Source of the DNA: Rhodocyclaceae bacterium
GTDB lineage: Bacteria > Pseudomonadota > Gammaproteobacteria > Burkholderiales > Rhodocyclaceae
Length of the DNA: 64,000 nt
Assembly: GCA_013791905.1 (NCBI GenBank)
Contig: VMSX01000004.1
Span: 42,398-106,397, forward strand
Direction: 5' to 3'
Positions within the stretch are counted from its first letter, which is position 1, and every line of letters begins with the position of its first letter. A program made the position numbers and the translations under genes. Positions 37,851 to 47,619 of this stretch are shown piece by piece. Under the pieces are notes generated by a model. That model made no database searches. It saw nothing but the letters and a program-made list of their open reading frames with translations, and was not told where the DNA came from.

Positions 37851-39379
37851 AAACATCGACCTTCGCAGTATTCGTGCTGGCCGCCGCCATTGCCGGCGGT
37901 GCCGGCTACTGGGCCGGTGGCCAGGCAAAAGTCAGCGTGACCGAAGGGAATCCCCGTGGGACTGGCGGGACGGCGGGCGCTGACGCTGCTGCTGCCGCAC
38001 CGGGCGGAAAGAAACTGCTGTACTACCGCAATCCGATGGGCTTGCCCGATACCTCGCCGACGCCGAAGAAGGATTCGATGGGCATGGATTACATCGCCGT
38101 GTACGAAGGCGAGGACGACGCAGTTGGCAATGAGGTGAAGATCAGTACCGCCAAGGTGCAGAAGCTCGGTGTGCGCGTCGAGGCGGCGAGCCTGCGCGAA
38201 TTGTCGCGGCCGATTCGCGCCGCCGGGCGTGTCGAGGTGGACGAGCGGCGCACGCACAACGTCGCGCCCAAGTACCATGGCTGGATTGAAAAACTGCATG
38301 TCAACGTCACCGGCCAGGCGGTCGGACGCGGCCAGCCGCTATTCGAAACCTATAGTGCCGATCTGGTGTCCGCCCAACGCGAATACCAGGTGGCCGCGCA
38401 GGGTCTGGTGGCGCTCAAGGACGCGCCGCCCGAGGCGCGCGCATCCATGAAGCAACTGGCCGATGCGGCACTGTCGCGGCTGGCCAACTGGGATATCTCG
38501 GCAGAGCAGATCAAGGCGCTTGCTGCTGGCGCCGCGCCGCGCCAAACCCTGACGTACAGCTCGCCGGCCAGTGGCGTGGTGATCGAGAAGCGGGCCGTTG
38601 CCGGCGCGCACTTCACCGTCGGTGAAATGCTTTTCCGCATCGCCGACATCAGCAGCGTCTGGGTGCTGGCCGACGTCTTCGAGCGCGACATTGGCGCGCT
38701 GAAAGTGGGCCAGAAGGCCAGCGTTGCCATCAACGCCTATCCCGACAAAATGTTCGAGGGCCGCATCGCCTACATCTATCCCACCCTCAATCCCGAGACA
38801 CGCACGGTACCGGTGCGCATTGAATTACCCAACCCGGGCGGGCTGCTCAAACCCGCCATGTATGCCTCGGTGGAGGTTGGCTCGGGCACGGCGGCGAAGG
38901 TCGTTGCCGTGCCGCTCTCGGCAGTGATCGACAGCGGCACGCGGCAGACGGTGCTGGTGCAGAAGGAGGAAGGCCGTTTCGAACCGCGCGAGGTCAAGCT
39001 CGGCGTACGTGGTGACGATTATGTCGAGGTCAGGGACGGCATCAAGGCGGGCGAGCAGGTGGTGGTGGCCGCTAATTTCCTGATCGACTCGGAGAGCAAC
39101 CTCAAGGCCGCGCTGGGTGGCATGCAGGAAGGGGCAAAGCCGACCGTGAGCCATCAGGCCGTCGGCACGCTGGATGGTGTGGACGCCAAGGCCGGCACGG
39201 TGATGGTGACGCACGAGCCGGTTGCCAGCCTCAAGTGGCCGACCATGACCATGGAGTTTGTGCCCGCCAACTCGGCGCTGTTCGCCGATGTCAAGCCGGG
39301 CAGCGCGATCAGCTTCGAGTTTGTCGAGCGCAAGCCGGGCGAGTGGGTGATCACCAAACTCGACAAGAAGGCGAAATGA
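37847..39379 (+). CDS. cusB: CusB-type periplasmic adaptor with N-terminal metal-binding and C-terminal CusF-like domains
   Basis: Membrane-fusion protein of the Cus tripartite pump, 510 residues. An N-terminal membrane anchor or signal is followed by a linker, then a heavy-metal-binding domain at about 55-88 (YYRNPMGLPDTSPTPKKDSM), the barrel-sandwich, hairpin and beta-barrel core, and a CusF-like domain fused at the C-terminus (about 438-508; LKWPTMTMEFVPANS). Residues 28-43 of the linker (KVSVTEGN and PRGTGGTA) are encoded by the 48-base form of the dispersed repeat. It starts inside the end of cusC and cusA follows 1 base after its stop. Confidence 0.93.
   Translation: MKTSTFAVFVLAAAIAGGAGYWAGGQAKVSVTEGNPRGTGGTAGADAAAAAPGGKKLLYYRNPMGLPDTSPTPKKDSMGMDYIAVYEGEDDAVGNEVKISTAKVQKLGVRVEAASLRELSRPIRAAGRVEVDERRTHNVAPKYHGWIEKLHVNVTGQAVGRGQPLFETYSADLVSAQREYQVAAQGLVALKDAPPEARASMKQLADAALSRLANWDISAEQIKALAAGAAPRQTLTYSSPASGVVIEKRAVAGAHFTVGEMLFRIADISSVWVLADVFERDIGALKVGQKASVAINAYPDKMFEGRIAYIYPTLNPETRTVPVRIELPNPGGLLKPAMYASVEVGSGTAAKVVAVPLSAVIDSGTRQTVLVQKEEGRFEPREVKLGVRGDDYVEVRDGIKAGEQVVVAANFLIDSESNLKAALGGMQEGAKPTVSHQAVGTLDGVDAKAGTVMVTHEPVASLKWPTMTMEFVPANSALFADVKPGSAISFEFVERKPGEWVITKLDKKAK
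37928..37975 (+). repeat. 48-base form of the dispersed repeat in the cusB linker
   Basis: AAAGTCAGCG, then 24 extra bases (TGACCGAAGGGA then ATCCCCGTGGGA), then CTGGCGGGACGGCG. It is the 24-base core with exactly 24 bases inserted between its halves, so it keeps the reading frame. Confidence 0.9.
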
Positions 39380-39380
39380 C

Positions 39381-42300
39381 ATGTTGAGCCTTGTCATTGA
39401 CTGGTCGGCGCGCAACAAACTGCTGGTTCTGCTCGCCACGCTGTTCGTCATCATGGGCGGCACCTATGCGGTGGTGAAAACTCCGCTCGATGCCCTGCCC
39501 GATCTCTCGGACGTGCAGGTCATCGTCTACGCCGACTATTCGGGCCAGGCGCCGCAGGTCGTCGAGGATCAGGTGACCTACCCGCTCACCACGGCGCTGC
39601 TGGCGGTGCCGAAATCCAAGGTGGTGCGCGGGTTCTCCTTCTTTGGTGCCTCCTTCGTGTATGTGATCTTCGAGGACGGTACCGACATCTACTGGGCCCG
39701 CTCGCGGGTGCTGGAATATCTCAGCACCGTTGCCGGACGCCTGCCGCAAGGCGTGTCGCCCAGCCTCGGTCCGGATGCTTCCGGGGTCGGCTGGGTTTAT
39801 CAGTATGTCGTGCAGAGTGCGAACCACACGCTGGCCGAACTGCGCACGCTGCAGGACTGGTATCTGCGCTACCAGATCACCAAGGCGCATGGTGTCTCCG
39901 AGGTGGCGAGTATCGGCGGCTTCGTCCAGCAGTACCAGGTGACGGTCGATCCGGTCAAGCTGCGTGCTTACGGCGTGTCGTTGATGACCGTGGCGAATGC
40001 CATCCGCAATTCGAACCGCGACGTCGGCGGCCGTGTGGTGGAGATGGCCGAGACCGAGTACATGGTGCGCGGCCGCGGCTATTTGCGCGGTCGCGGTGAC
40101 CTGGAACAGTTGGTCGTCAAGGCCTCGATCGGACAAGGTGGCGGCACGCCGGTGCTGCTGCGCGATATTGCCCGTGTCGAACTTGGCCCGGATGAACGCC
40201 GGGGCGTTGCGGAATTGAACGGCGAGGGCGAGGTGGTCTCCGGCATTGCCGTGGCGCGCTACGGCCAGAATGCGCTCGAAGTCATCGACAACATCAAGGA
40301 AAAGATCAAGGAAGTGTCGTCCGGCTTGCCAGAGGGCGTGACGATCGAAACGGTCTATGACCGCTCGGAACTGATCGAGCGCGCCATCGGCACATTGAAA
40401 GAAACGCTCATCGAGGAAAGCCTGATCATTGCGGCGGTCTGCTTCATCTTCCTGCTGCACATGCGTTCGGCGCTGGTGGCGATCCTCATCCTGCCGGTGG
40501 GTGTGCTGATTGCGTTCATTGCCATGCGCCTGCTCGGCATGAACTCCAACATCATGAGCCTGGCCGGCATTGCCATTGCCATCGGCACCATGATCGATGC
40601 GTCGATCGTGATGGTCGAGAACGCGCACAAGCATCTTGAGCGGCTGCGGGTCGATCACAGCAGCAGCGAACGCCTCGCTGCCATGATATTGGCATGCAAG
40701 GAGGTGGGGCCGGCGCTGTTTTTCTCGCTGCTCATCATCACCGTGTCGTTCCTGCCGGTGTTTACGCTGGAGGCGCAAGAGGGGCGATTGTTTGCACCGC
40801 TGGCCTGGACCAAGACGTTGGCCATGGCCGGGGCTGCCTTCCTGTCGGTGACGCTGGTACCCGTGCTGATGCTGCTGTTCATTCGCGGCAACATCATGCC
40901 CGAGATGAAGAATCCGGTGAATCGTTTCTTCGTCACGATCTACCGTCCGGTCATCGCCCTGGTGATGCGCTGGAAGCTGGTGACGATTGCTATTGCCGTT
41001 GCGATCATGCTGACGGCGATCTGGCCGGCGATGAAACTTGGCAGCGAATTCATGCCGACCCTCAACGAGGGCACGCTGTTCTACATGCCGACCGGCCTGC
41101 CCGCCATGTCGGTCACCAAAGCGGCGGAACTACTGCAAACGCAGAACAAGATCATCAAGAGCTTTCCCGAGGTGGCGTCGGTGATCGGCAAGGCCGGTCG
41201 GGCTCAGACGGCGACCGATCCAGCGCCGATCGAGATGTTCGAGACGGTGATCAACCTGAAACCTGAAAAGGAGTGGCGACCCGGTTTGACGGTGGATGGC
41301 CTGATCGCCGAACTGGACAAGGCCTTGCAGTTCCCCGGCATTGCAAATTCCTGGACGATGCCGATCAAGGCGCGTATCGACATGTTGTCCACCGGCATTC
41401 GCACGCCCGTCGGCATCAAGGTCTTCGGCAAGAATCTCGAAGAAATGGAGCAACTGGCGCGCGCCATCGAGGCCGTGGTTAAAGACGTGCCCGGCACCAG
41501 TTCGGCCTATGCAGAACGGATTACCGGCGGCTGGTATCTTGATATCGAGCCCGACCGCGCGGCGCTGGCGCGCTACGGCATTCTGGTCGGTGACCTGCAG
41601 GATGTGATTGCCACGGCCCTCGGCGGCGAGATGGTGACCACCGCCGTTGAGGGGCGTGAGCGTTTCGGGGTTTCCATCCGCTACCCCCGCGAGCTACGCG
41701 ACGATCCGCAAAAGATTGCCACCAATGTGCTGGTGCCGATCCCGAGTTCGATGGGCGCGCAGGCGGCGATGGTGCCGCTCGGGCAGGTGGCAAGGGTGAG
41801 CATTGCCAAGGGTGCGCCGTCGATCCGCACCGAAAATTCCCTGCTCTCGGCTTACATCTACGTTGATATTCGCGAGCGTGACATCGGCTCTTACGTTGCC
41901 GAGGCCAAACGGGCGGTGGCCGACAAGGTGACCTTCCCGCAAGGTAGTTATGTCACGTGGAGCGGGCAGTTCGAGTACATGGAACGGGCGCTGGAACGGC
42001 TCAAGATTGTCCTGCCATTCACCCTGCTGCTGATCTTCCTGCTTCTTTTTCTCAACTTCAAGCGGGTGATCCCGTCCGTGATTGTGATGATCTCGGTACC
42101 CTTTGCGCTGGTGGGTGGTGTCTGGCTGATGTGGGCACTTGGCTACAACCTGTCGGTGGCGGTGGCGGTCGGCTTCATCGCGCTGGCCGGGGTGGCGGCC
42201 GAGACCGGGGTGGTGATGCTGATCTACCTCGATCACGCCTGGGAGGCGGCCAAGCAAAAGTCGGCGCTGGCGGGACGGCGTCCCGACAGCGCAGATCTCT

Positions 42301-42548
42301 ATACGGCGGTGATGGAAGGTGCGGTGGAGCGCGTGCGGCCGAAGATGATGACCGTGGTGACGATCATGGCCGGCCTGCTGCCGATCATGTGGAGCACCGG
42401 CACGGGCTCGGAGGTGATGCGCCGGATTGCCGCGCCAATGGTTGGCGGCATGATCTCCTCGACGATTCTCACGCTGGTGGTGATCCCCGCGCTCTATGCG
42501 CTGGTGGAGGAGTGGCGGCTGAAACGGGCCGTCGCGATCAGCGTGTGA
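39381..42548 (+). CDS. cusA: CusA-type heavy-metal efflux RND transporter
   Basis: Proton-driven copper/silver-type exporter, 1055 residues (CusA is about 1047). The HME-RND opening SLVIDWSARNKLLVLLATLF, the YPLTTALLAVP segment, the Met-containing periplasmic parts, and the helices with GMNSNIMSLAGIAIAIGTMI and GVAAETGVVMLIYLDHAW are typical of the metal-exporting class. Monovalent copper or silver is inferred from the CusF partners. Residues about 959-967 (KSALAGRR), between the DHAWEAAKQ helix and ADLYTAVMEGAVERVRPKMM, are encoded by a perfect 24-base repeat copy. Confidence 0.94.
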   Translation: MLSLVIDWSARNKLLVLLATLFVIMGGTYAVVKTPLDALPDLSDVQVIVYADYSGQAPQVVEDQVTYPLTTALLAVPKSKVVRGFSFFGASFVYVIFEDGTDIYWARSRVLEYLSTVAGRLPQGVSPSLGPDASGVGWVYQYVVQSANHTLAELRTLQDWYLRYQITKAHGVSEVASIGGFVQQYQVTVDPVKLRAYGVSLMTVANAIRNSNRDVGGRVVEMAETEYMVRGRGYLRGRGDLEQLVVKASIGQGGGTPVLLRDIARVELGPDERRGVAELNGEGEVVSGIAVARYGQNALEVIDNIKEKIKEVSSGLPEGVTIETVYDRSELIERAIGTLKETLIEESLIIAAVCFIFLLHMRSALVAILILPVGVLIAFIAMRLLGMNSNIMSLAGIAIAIGTMIDASIVMVENAHKHLERLRVDHSSSERLAAMILACKEVGPALFFSLLIITVSFLPVFTLEAQEGRLFAPLAWTKTLAMAGAAFLSVTLVPVLMLLFIRGNIMPEMKNPVNRFFVTIYRPVIALVMRWKLVTIAIAVAIMLTAIWPAMKLGSEFMPTLNEGTLFYMPTGLPAMSVTKAAELLQTQNKIIKSFPEVASVIGKAGRAQTATDPAPIEMFETVINLKPEKEWRPGLTVDGLIAELDKALQFPGIANSWTMPIKARIDMLSTGIRTPVGIKVFGKNLEEMEQLARAIEAVVKDVPGTSSAYAERITGGWYLDIEPDRAALARYGILVGDLQDVIATALGGEMVTTAVEGRERFGVSIRYPRELRDDPQKIATNVLVPIPSSMGAQAAMVPLGQVARVSIAKGAPSIRTENSLLSAYIYVDIRERDIGSYVAEAKRAVADKVTFPQGSYVTWSGQFEYMERALERLKIVLPFTLLLIFLLLFLNFKRVIPSVIVMISVPFALVGGVWLMWALGYNLSVAVAVGFIALAGVAAETGVVMLIYLDHAWEAAKQKSALAGRRPDSADLYTAVMEGAVERVRPKMMTVVTIMAGLLPIMWSTGTGSEVMRRIAAPMVGGMISSTILTLVVIPALYALVEEWRLKRAVAISV
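42257..42280 (+). repeat. 24-base dispersed repeat inside cusA
   Basis: AAAGTCGGCG followed by CTGGCGGGACGGCG, identical to the lysA copy but in a different frame (KSALAGRR), in a cytoplasmic loop that varies among CusA proteins. Confidence 0.88.
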
Positions 42549-42567
42549 GGTGAACGGATAGCTGTCA

Positions 42568-42585
42568 CCCCGGCGCAAGCCGGGG
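42568..42585. repeat. REP-like hairpin after cusA
   Basis: CCCCGGC, loop GCAA, GCCGGGG, within GTCACCCCGGC...GGGGTCCAG. No T tract follows, so it looks more like a common short palindromic repeat than a simple terminator. It could still mark the end of the cus operon. Confidence 0.6.
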
Positions 42586-42634
42586 TCCAGTGAGCAAAAT
42601 CAATCAGTGTCGCCATAGCTGATCAATGGGAGTC

Positions 42635-42654
42635 TGACGTTGACGTCAACGTCA
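42635..42654. promoter_or_regulatory. 20-base perfect palindrome, likely operator of the fused mutase gene
   Basis: TGACGTTGACGTCAACGTCA is its own reverse complement, and one more ACGTCA follows. TTGACG (42640-42645) inside it could be a -35 with CAAAAT 17 bases on. It lies 61 bases before the start of the mutase gene. ACGT-centred palindromes are known for MerR-family regulators of branched-chain acyl-CoA genes (LiuR type); which regulator binds here is not shown by the sequence. Confidence 0.6.
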
Positions 42655-42714
42655 ACGTCAGCCAAAATCGTCCTCCTGCGCTAACCTAGCCCTACTTTCG
42701 CCGGAGGCCGTGTG

Positions 42715-45700
42715 ATGACCGATCTTTCCGTTTCGACCAAGCTTGCTGCCTACAAGCCCAGGCACAAGGTCCGTTTCGTCACGGCGGCCGCGCTGTTCGA
42801 CGGCCACGACGCCTCGATCAACATCATGCGGCGCATCCTGCAGGCGACCGGCGCCGAGGTGATCCACCTCGGCCACAACCGCTCGGTGCAGGAAATCGTC
42901 AATGCCGCGCTGCAGGAAGACGTGCAGGGCATCGCCATCACCTCCTACCAGGGCGGTCATCTCGAATTCTTCAAATACATGCTCGACCTGCTGCGCGCGG
43001 GCGGCGGTGGCGACATCAAGGTGTTCGGCGGCGGCGGCGGCGTCATCGTGCCGACGGAAATTGCCGAACTGCATGCCTATGGCGTCACGCGCATCTATGC
43101 ACCGGAGGATGGCGCGACGCTGGGCCTGCAGGGAATGATCAACGACGTGGTAGCCAACAGCGACTTCGATCTGGTCGGCACGGCACCCGTTGGACTGGAA
43201 GCGCTGCGAGCAGGCGACCGCCAGGTTCAATTGCGCAACCTGGCCCGCGCCATCACCCAGATCGAGGGTGCTCCGGATTGTGCCCTCGCCCAGGCGGTGC
43301 ACGCCGCCGCGGACAACTTGGCGGTGCCGGTGCTGGGTATCACCGGCACTGGTGGCGCCGGCAAGTCGAGCCTCACCGACGAACTGATCCGCCGCTTCCG
43401 CCTCGACCAGGACGACCAGCTGCGCATCGCCATCATTTCCATCGACCCCTCGCGCAAGCGTACCGGCGGCGCCCTGCTGGGCGACCGCATCCGCATGAAC
43501 GCCATCGAGCACCCGAATATCTTCATGCGTTCGCTGGCGACGCGCGACACCGGCAAGGAAATTTCCGCCGCGCTGCCCGAGGTGATCGCGGCCTGCAAGA
43601 TCGCCGGCTTCGATCTGGTGATCGTCGAGACCTCCGGCATCGGCCAGGGCGACGCCGCCATCGTGCCGCATGCCGATGCCTCGCTGTATGTGATGACACC
43701 GGAATTCGGTGCCGCCTCGCAGCTGGAAAAGATCGACATGCTCGACTTCGCCGATTTTGTCGCCATCAACAAGTTCGACCGCAAGGGCGCGGCCGACGCG
43801 TTGCGCGACGTGCGCAAGCAATACCAGCGTAACCATGAGCGCTTCAGCGAGAGCGCCGAGGCGATGCCGGTGTTCGGCACGCAGGCCAGCCGCTTCAACG
43901 ACGATGGCGTGACCGCGCTGTATCAGGCCATTGCGGCGCATCTGCAAACGCTCGGGCTCAAGCTGCAGCCCGGTGCGCTGCCGCCGGTAACGACGCGCCA
44001 GTCCTCGCAAAGCCGTGCCATCGTGCCGGCTGGCCGCGCCCGTTACCTTGCCGAGATTGCCGACACGCTGCGCAGCTATCACCGGCACATCGACGTGCAG
44101 GTGATCTGTGCGCGCGAGCGCCAGAGCCTCGCCACGGCCAAGGCCATCTTTGACGGCTGCGGCAAACCCACCGGAGATTTCGACGAGCTGATCGTCTGGA
44201 AGGACAGCCAGCTCGATCCGAAGGCGAAGAAGCTGCTCGACCTGTGGCCGGCCACGCAACAGGCTTACGCCGGCGACGAGTATGTGGTGAAGATCCGCGA
44301 CCGGGAAATCCGCACCCGCCTCACCTACGAGACGCTTTCCGGCACGAAGGTGCGCAAGGTGGTGCTGCCCCGGTTTGGCGACGAAGGCGAAACCCTGCGC
44401 TACCTGATGAAGGAAAACGTGCCGGGCAGCTTCCCCTTCACCGCCGGCGTGTTCGCCTTCAAGCGCGAGAACGAAGACCCGACGCGGATGTTCGCCGGCG
44501 AGGGCGATGCTTTCCGCACCAACCGCCGCTTCAAGAAGGTGTCGGAGGGCATGCCGGCCAAGCGCCTGTCCACCGCCTTCGACTCGGTGACGCTCTACGG
44601 TTGCGACCCCGACGAGCGGCCGGACATCTACGGCAAGATCGGCAACTCCGGCGTGTCGATCGCCACGCTCGACGACCTCAAGGTGCTTTACGACGGCTTC
44701 GACCTCTGTGACCCGGCGACCAGTGTGTCGATGACTATCAACGGCCCGGCGCCGCTCATTCTGGCGATGTTCTTCAATACCGCCATCGATCAGCAGATCG
44801 AGAAATTCAAGCGCGACAACAGCCGCGATCCCACCGAGGACGAAGCGGCGAAGATCCGTGAGTGGGTGTTGTCCTCCGTGCGCGGCACGGTGCAGGCCGA
44901 CATCCTCAAGGAGGACCAGGGCCAGAACACCTGCATCTTCTCCACCGAGTTTGCGCTGAAAATGATGGGCGACATCCAGGAATTCTTCGTGCACAACCAG
45001 GTCAAGAATTTCTACTCGGTGTCGATTTCCGGCTATCACATCGCCGAGGCCGGCGCCAACCCGATCTCCCAGCTCGCCTTCACGCTCGCCAACGGCTTCA
45101 CCTACGTCGAGACTTATCTGGCGCGCGGCATGCACATCGACGACTTCGCGCCCAACCTGTCCTTCTTCTTCAGCAATGGCATGGACGCCGAATACACGGT
45201 GATCGGCCGCGTCGCACGGCGCATCTGGGCGGTGGCGATGAAGAACAAGTACGGTGCCAACGAGCGGTCGCAGAAGCTCAAGTATCACGTGCAGACTTCC
45301 GGGCGCAGCTTGCATGCCCAGGAAATGGACTTCAACGACATCCGCACGACATTGCAGGCCCTGATTGCCATCTACGACAATTGCAACAGCCTGCACACCA
45401 ACGCCTACGACGAGGCCGTCACCACGCCCACCGACGAATCGGTGCGCCGCGCCATGGCCATCCAGCTCATCATCAACCGCGAATGGGGCCTTGCGAAAAA
45501 TGAAAATCCCAGCCAGGGCGCCTTTGTCATCGACGAGCTGACTGACCTGGTCGAGGCGGCGGTGCTCCGTGAATTCGAGGCCATCGCCGACCGCGGCGGC
45601 GTCCTCGGCGCGATGGAAACCGGCTACCAGCGCGGCAAGATCCAGGAGGAGTCGCTGTATTACGAGCACCGCAAGCACGATGGTTCCTATCCCCTCGTCG

Positions 45701-45981
45701 GCGTGAACACCTTTCTCAATCCACGTGGTTCCGGCGCTGCGGGCGAGATCGAACTGGCGCGTTCCACCGAGGAGGAGAAACAGTCGCAGATCAAGCGCTT
45801 GCGCGAATTCCAGTCCCGTCACCGGAGTGAAGCCGAGGCCATGCTGGCGCGTCTCAAGCAGACCGTGATCGACAACGGCAACGTCTTCGCCGTGCTCATC
45901 GATGCCGTGCGGGTCTGCTCGCTCGGCCAGATCAGCACCGCGCTTTACGCGGTGGGCGGGCAGTATCGGCGCAGCATGTAG
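42715..45981 (+). CDS. icmF: Fused acyl-CoA mutase with G-protein chaperone (IcmF-type isobutyryl-CoA mutase)
   Basis: Coenzyme-B12-dependent carbon-skeleton mutase, typically interconverting isobutyryl-CoA and butyryl-CoA, some also pivalyl-CoA. 1088 residues in the IcmF order: B12-binding domain first ([15 protein letters not shown], the base-on His of DxH), then a MeaB-like GTPase ([13 protein letters not shown] near 212; [13 protein letters not shown] [20 protein letters not shown]), then the large mutase barrel ([16 protein letters not shown]). ATG 42715 is 7 bases after GGAGG. It stands alone with a palindrome upstream. The exact substrate depends on active-site residues that I cannot align here. 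Confidence 0.93.
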   Translation: MTDLSVSTKLAAYKPRHKVRFVTAAALFDGHDASINIMRRILQATGAEVIHLGHNRSVQEIVNAALQEDVQGIAITSYQGGHLEFFKYMLDLLRAGGGGDIKVFGGGGGVIVPTEIAELHAYGVTRIYAPEDGATLGLQGMINDVVANSDFDLVGTAPVGLEALRAGDRQVQLRNLARAITQIEGAPDCALAQAVHAAADNLAVPVLGITGTGGAGKSSLTDELIRRFRLDQDDQLRIAIISIDPSRKRTGGALLGDRIRMNAIEHPNIFMRSLATRDTGKEISAALPEVIAACKIAGFDLVIVETSGIGQGDAAIVPHADASLYVMTPEFGAASQLEKIDMLDFADFVAINKFDRKGAADALRDVRKQYQRNHERFSESAEAMPVFGTQASRFNDDGVTALYQAIAAHLQTLGLKLQPGALPPVTTRQSSQSRAIVPAGRARYLAEIADTLRSYHRHIDVQVICARERQSLATAKAIFDGCGKPTGDFDELIVWKDSQLDPKAKKLLDLWPATQQAYAGDEYVVKIRDREIRTRLTYETLSGTKVRKVVLPRFGDEGETLRYLMKENVPGSFPFTAGVFAFKRENEDPTRMFAGEGDAFRTNRRFKKVSEGMPAKRLSTAFDSVTLYGCDPDERPDIYGKIGNSGVSIATLDDLKVLYDGFDLCDPATSVSMTINGPAPLILAMFFNTAIDQQIEKFKRDNSRDPTEDEAAKIREWVLSSVRGTVQADILKEDQGQNTCIFSTEFALKMMGDIQEFFVHNQVKNFYSVSISGYHIAEAGANPISQLAFTLANGFTYVETYLARGMHIDDFAPNLSFFFSNGMDAEYTVIGRVARRIWAVAMKNKYGANERSQKLKYHVQTSGRSLHAQEMDFNDIRTTLQALIAIYDNCNSLHTNAYDEAVTTPTDESVRRAMAIQLIINREWGLAKNENPSQGAFVIDELTDLVEAAVLREFEAIADRGGVLGAMETGYQRGKIQEESLYYEHRKHDGSYPLVGVNTFLNPRGSGAAGEIELARSTEEEKQSQIKRLREFQSRHRSEAEAMLARLKQTVIDNGNVFAVLIDAVRVCSLGQISTALYAVGGQYRRSM

Positions 45982-46131
45982 CGCGACGCGGGTTTCCCCG
46001 TATCGGGTACGGCCCGCGATCTGCCCCATCAGGCTAACTGCGGCCCCTTTGGCATCAAGTTAGAATTGGTGCTGCGTGCGAGCGGACGTCCACCAGGCGA
46101 AGCCGGACTCGCCCCCCTTAAGGAATGTGTC

Positions 46132-47400
46132 ATGTGGCGCCATCTGACGGCCAATTTTGCCGATCTGCTGTTCTCCGTTTCCGAAGCGATGGATCTTGTC
46201 GATCCATCGCTGGCCGATCATCAGGTCCGCACCGCCTTCGTGTCGGCCGAACTCGCGCGTGCCGCCGGTCTGGATTTCGAACAGACCGAGCGCCTGTCCA
46301 TCGCCGCACTGCTGCACGACATCGGCGCCTTGTCGCCGGAGGCGAAAATCGGCGTGCACAGTTCCCAGGATCACCGGTTGGAGCCCCACTGCCTGCGTGG
46401 TGGCGAACTGTTTCGCGAGACGGCATGGCTGGCACCGGCGGCACCGATTGTCGAGTGGCACCACACGTCGATGCAGGCGCATCTGGGTGCCGGACGCAGC
46501 CTCGGCGATCCCGCCGTGCTCGGCGCGCAAATCCTTTGCCTGGCGGATCATCTGGAGCGGGCCATCCGTCGCGATGTCTTCATCCTGCACCAGTCCGAAG
46601 AGCTGCGGGCAGGCGTACGCAAATTCGCCGGCAAGCTGCTGCATGCCGACGTTGTGGACCTCTTCGACGCAGTTTCCGGCAATGACCATTTCTGGCTGGA
46701 ACTTGAATCCAGAGACCTCGGCCCGCAGTTGCACAAGCGTAATCTGCTGCGTTCAGTCGGTCTCGATTATGCCGCGACGCGTTCGCTTGCCGGCGCGTTG
46801 AAGGACATGACGGATTTTCGCGCGGGCTTCACCGTGACGCATTCCACCAGCGTCGCCGCTTACGCCTCTGGCCTCGGCGCGACACTGGGTTTCGCCGAGA
46901 ATGAACTGCAGCAACTCGATCTGGCCGGTCTTCTGCACGACATCGGCAAGCTGGCGGTGCCCAACGCCATCTTCTGCAAGCCGGCGCCGCTGACCCCCGC
47001 GGAATACGCCGTCATGCGCCAGCACTCCCATCACACTCATCGAATATTGTCACGGGTGCGCGGCCTGGAGAAGGTCGCGAAATGGGCGGGACATCACCAT
47101 GAACGGCTCGACGGCAGCGGGTATTGCCGGGGAAGCGGCCCGCCGGATCTTGACGTCGGGGCCCGGGTGATCGCGGTGGCGGACGTCGCCAGCGCGATTG
47201 CCGAGCGCCGGCCGTATCGGGAAGCCGGCGATGCCGCGACAGTGCGCGGCGAACTGCGCGCCATGGCGCGCAAGGGTTGGCTGGATGCAATGGTCGTCGA
47301 GGCGCTGGCCGACAATCACGCGGAGATCGCTGCGCGCGTCCACGCGGCCCAGGCGGAGGTCGAGGCGCGCTACCGGGCACGCTATGCGATGATCGGTTAG
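46132..47400 (+). CDS. HD-GYP domain protein with two HD modules
   Basis: Putative c-di-GMP phosphodiesterase or related HD hydrolase, 422 residues without transmembrane or receiver domain. The first HD half has LLHDIGALSPEAK near residue 61 and EWHHTS; the second, HD-GYP-like half has HSTSVAAYA, LLHDIGKLAVPNAI near 266, MRQHSHHTHRIL and HHERLDGSGYCRG near 321-333. The signature reads GYC where GYP is usual. ATG 46132 follows AAGGA by 7 bases. No partner is adjacent. The arrangement resembles phosphohydrolases with a duplicated HD-GYP module. Confidence 0.85.
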   Translation: MWRHLTANFADLLFSVSEAMDLVDPSLADHQVRTAFVSAELARAAGLDFEQTERLSIAALLHDIGALSPEAKIGVHSSQDHRLEPHCLRGGELFRETAWLAPAAPIVEWHHTSMQAHLGAGRSLGDPAVLGAQILCLADHLERAIRRDVFILHQSEELRAGVRKFAGKLLHADVVDLFDAVSGNDHFWLELESRDLGPQLHKRNLLRSVGLDYAATRSLAGALKDMTDFRAGFTVTHSTSVAAYASGLGATLGFAENELQQLDLAGLLHDIGKLAVPNAIFCKPAPLTPAEYAVMRQHSHHTHRILSRVRGLEKVAKWAGHHHERLDGSGYCRGSGPPDLDVGARVIAVADVASAIAERRPYREAGDAATVRGELRAMARKGWLDAMVVEALADNHAEIAARVHAAQAEVEARYRARYAMIG

Positions 47401-47558
47401 CTCTCGGACGGCGGGCAGGCGCAGGGAATTTCCTATCCGGTCGAGGACAAGCTGAAGATTGTCACGCGGCTGGACGTGCGCAACGTGAATACATGGGTGC
47501 GATATTGCAAGACCTGCCCCCAACCTTCTTCACCCCGGCACTGCGGTGCATCGGCCGC

Positions 47559-47584
47559 GGGAACTTTTCCCCGCCTCGTTCGTT
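47559..47584 (+). promoter_or_regulatory. ECF-sigma-type promoter upstream of the sigma-factor operon
   Basis: GGGAAC (47559-47564), 16 bases, CGTT (47581-47584), located 35 bases before the sigma gene. The same pattern with the same spacing and similar spacer (TTTCCC...CGTTCGTT) recurs at 49120-49145. It suggests autoregulation. The rest of the 219-base gap contains an unbroken frame continuing that of the HD-GYP gene past its TAG. Confidence 0.65.
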
Positions 47585-47619
47585 TCATGTCTATGACTGA
47601 CAAAGCGTGGATGAGTTGA

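Noticed and set aside
42658..46029. Unbroken 1123-codon frame on the minus strand opposite the fused mutase gene
   Set aside because: It mirrors a strongly coding plus-strand gene with high GC at third positions, its translation is His/Gly/Val/Asp-rich without any recognisable domain, and no start signal supports it. Shadow of icmF.
46045..46075. TTGGCATCAAGTTAGAATTGG as a sigma-54 promoter of the HD-GYP gene
   Set aside because: The GG and GC elements are not correctly spaced (no GC ten bases after GG); a chance resemblance.
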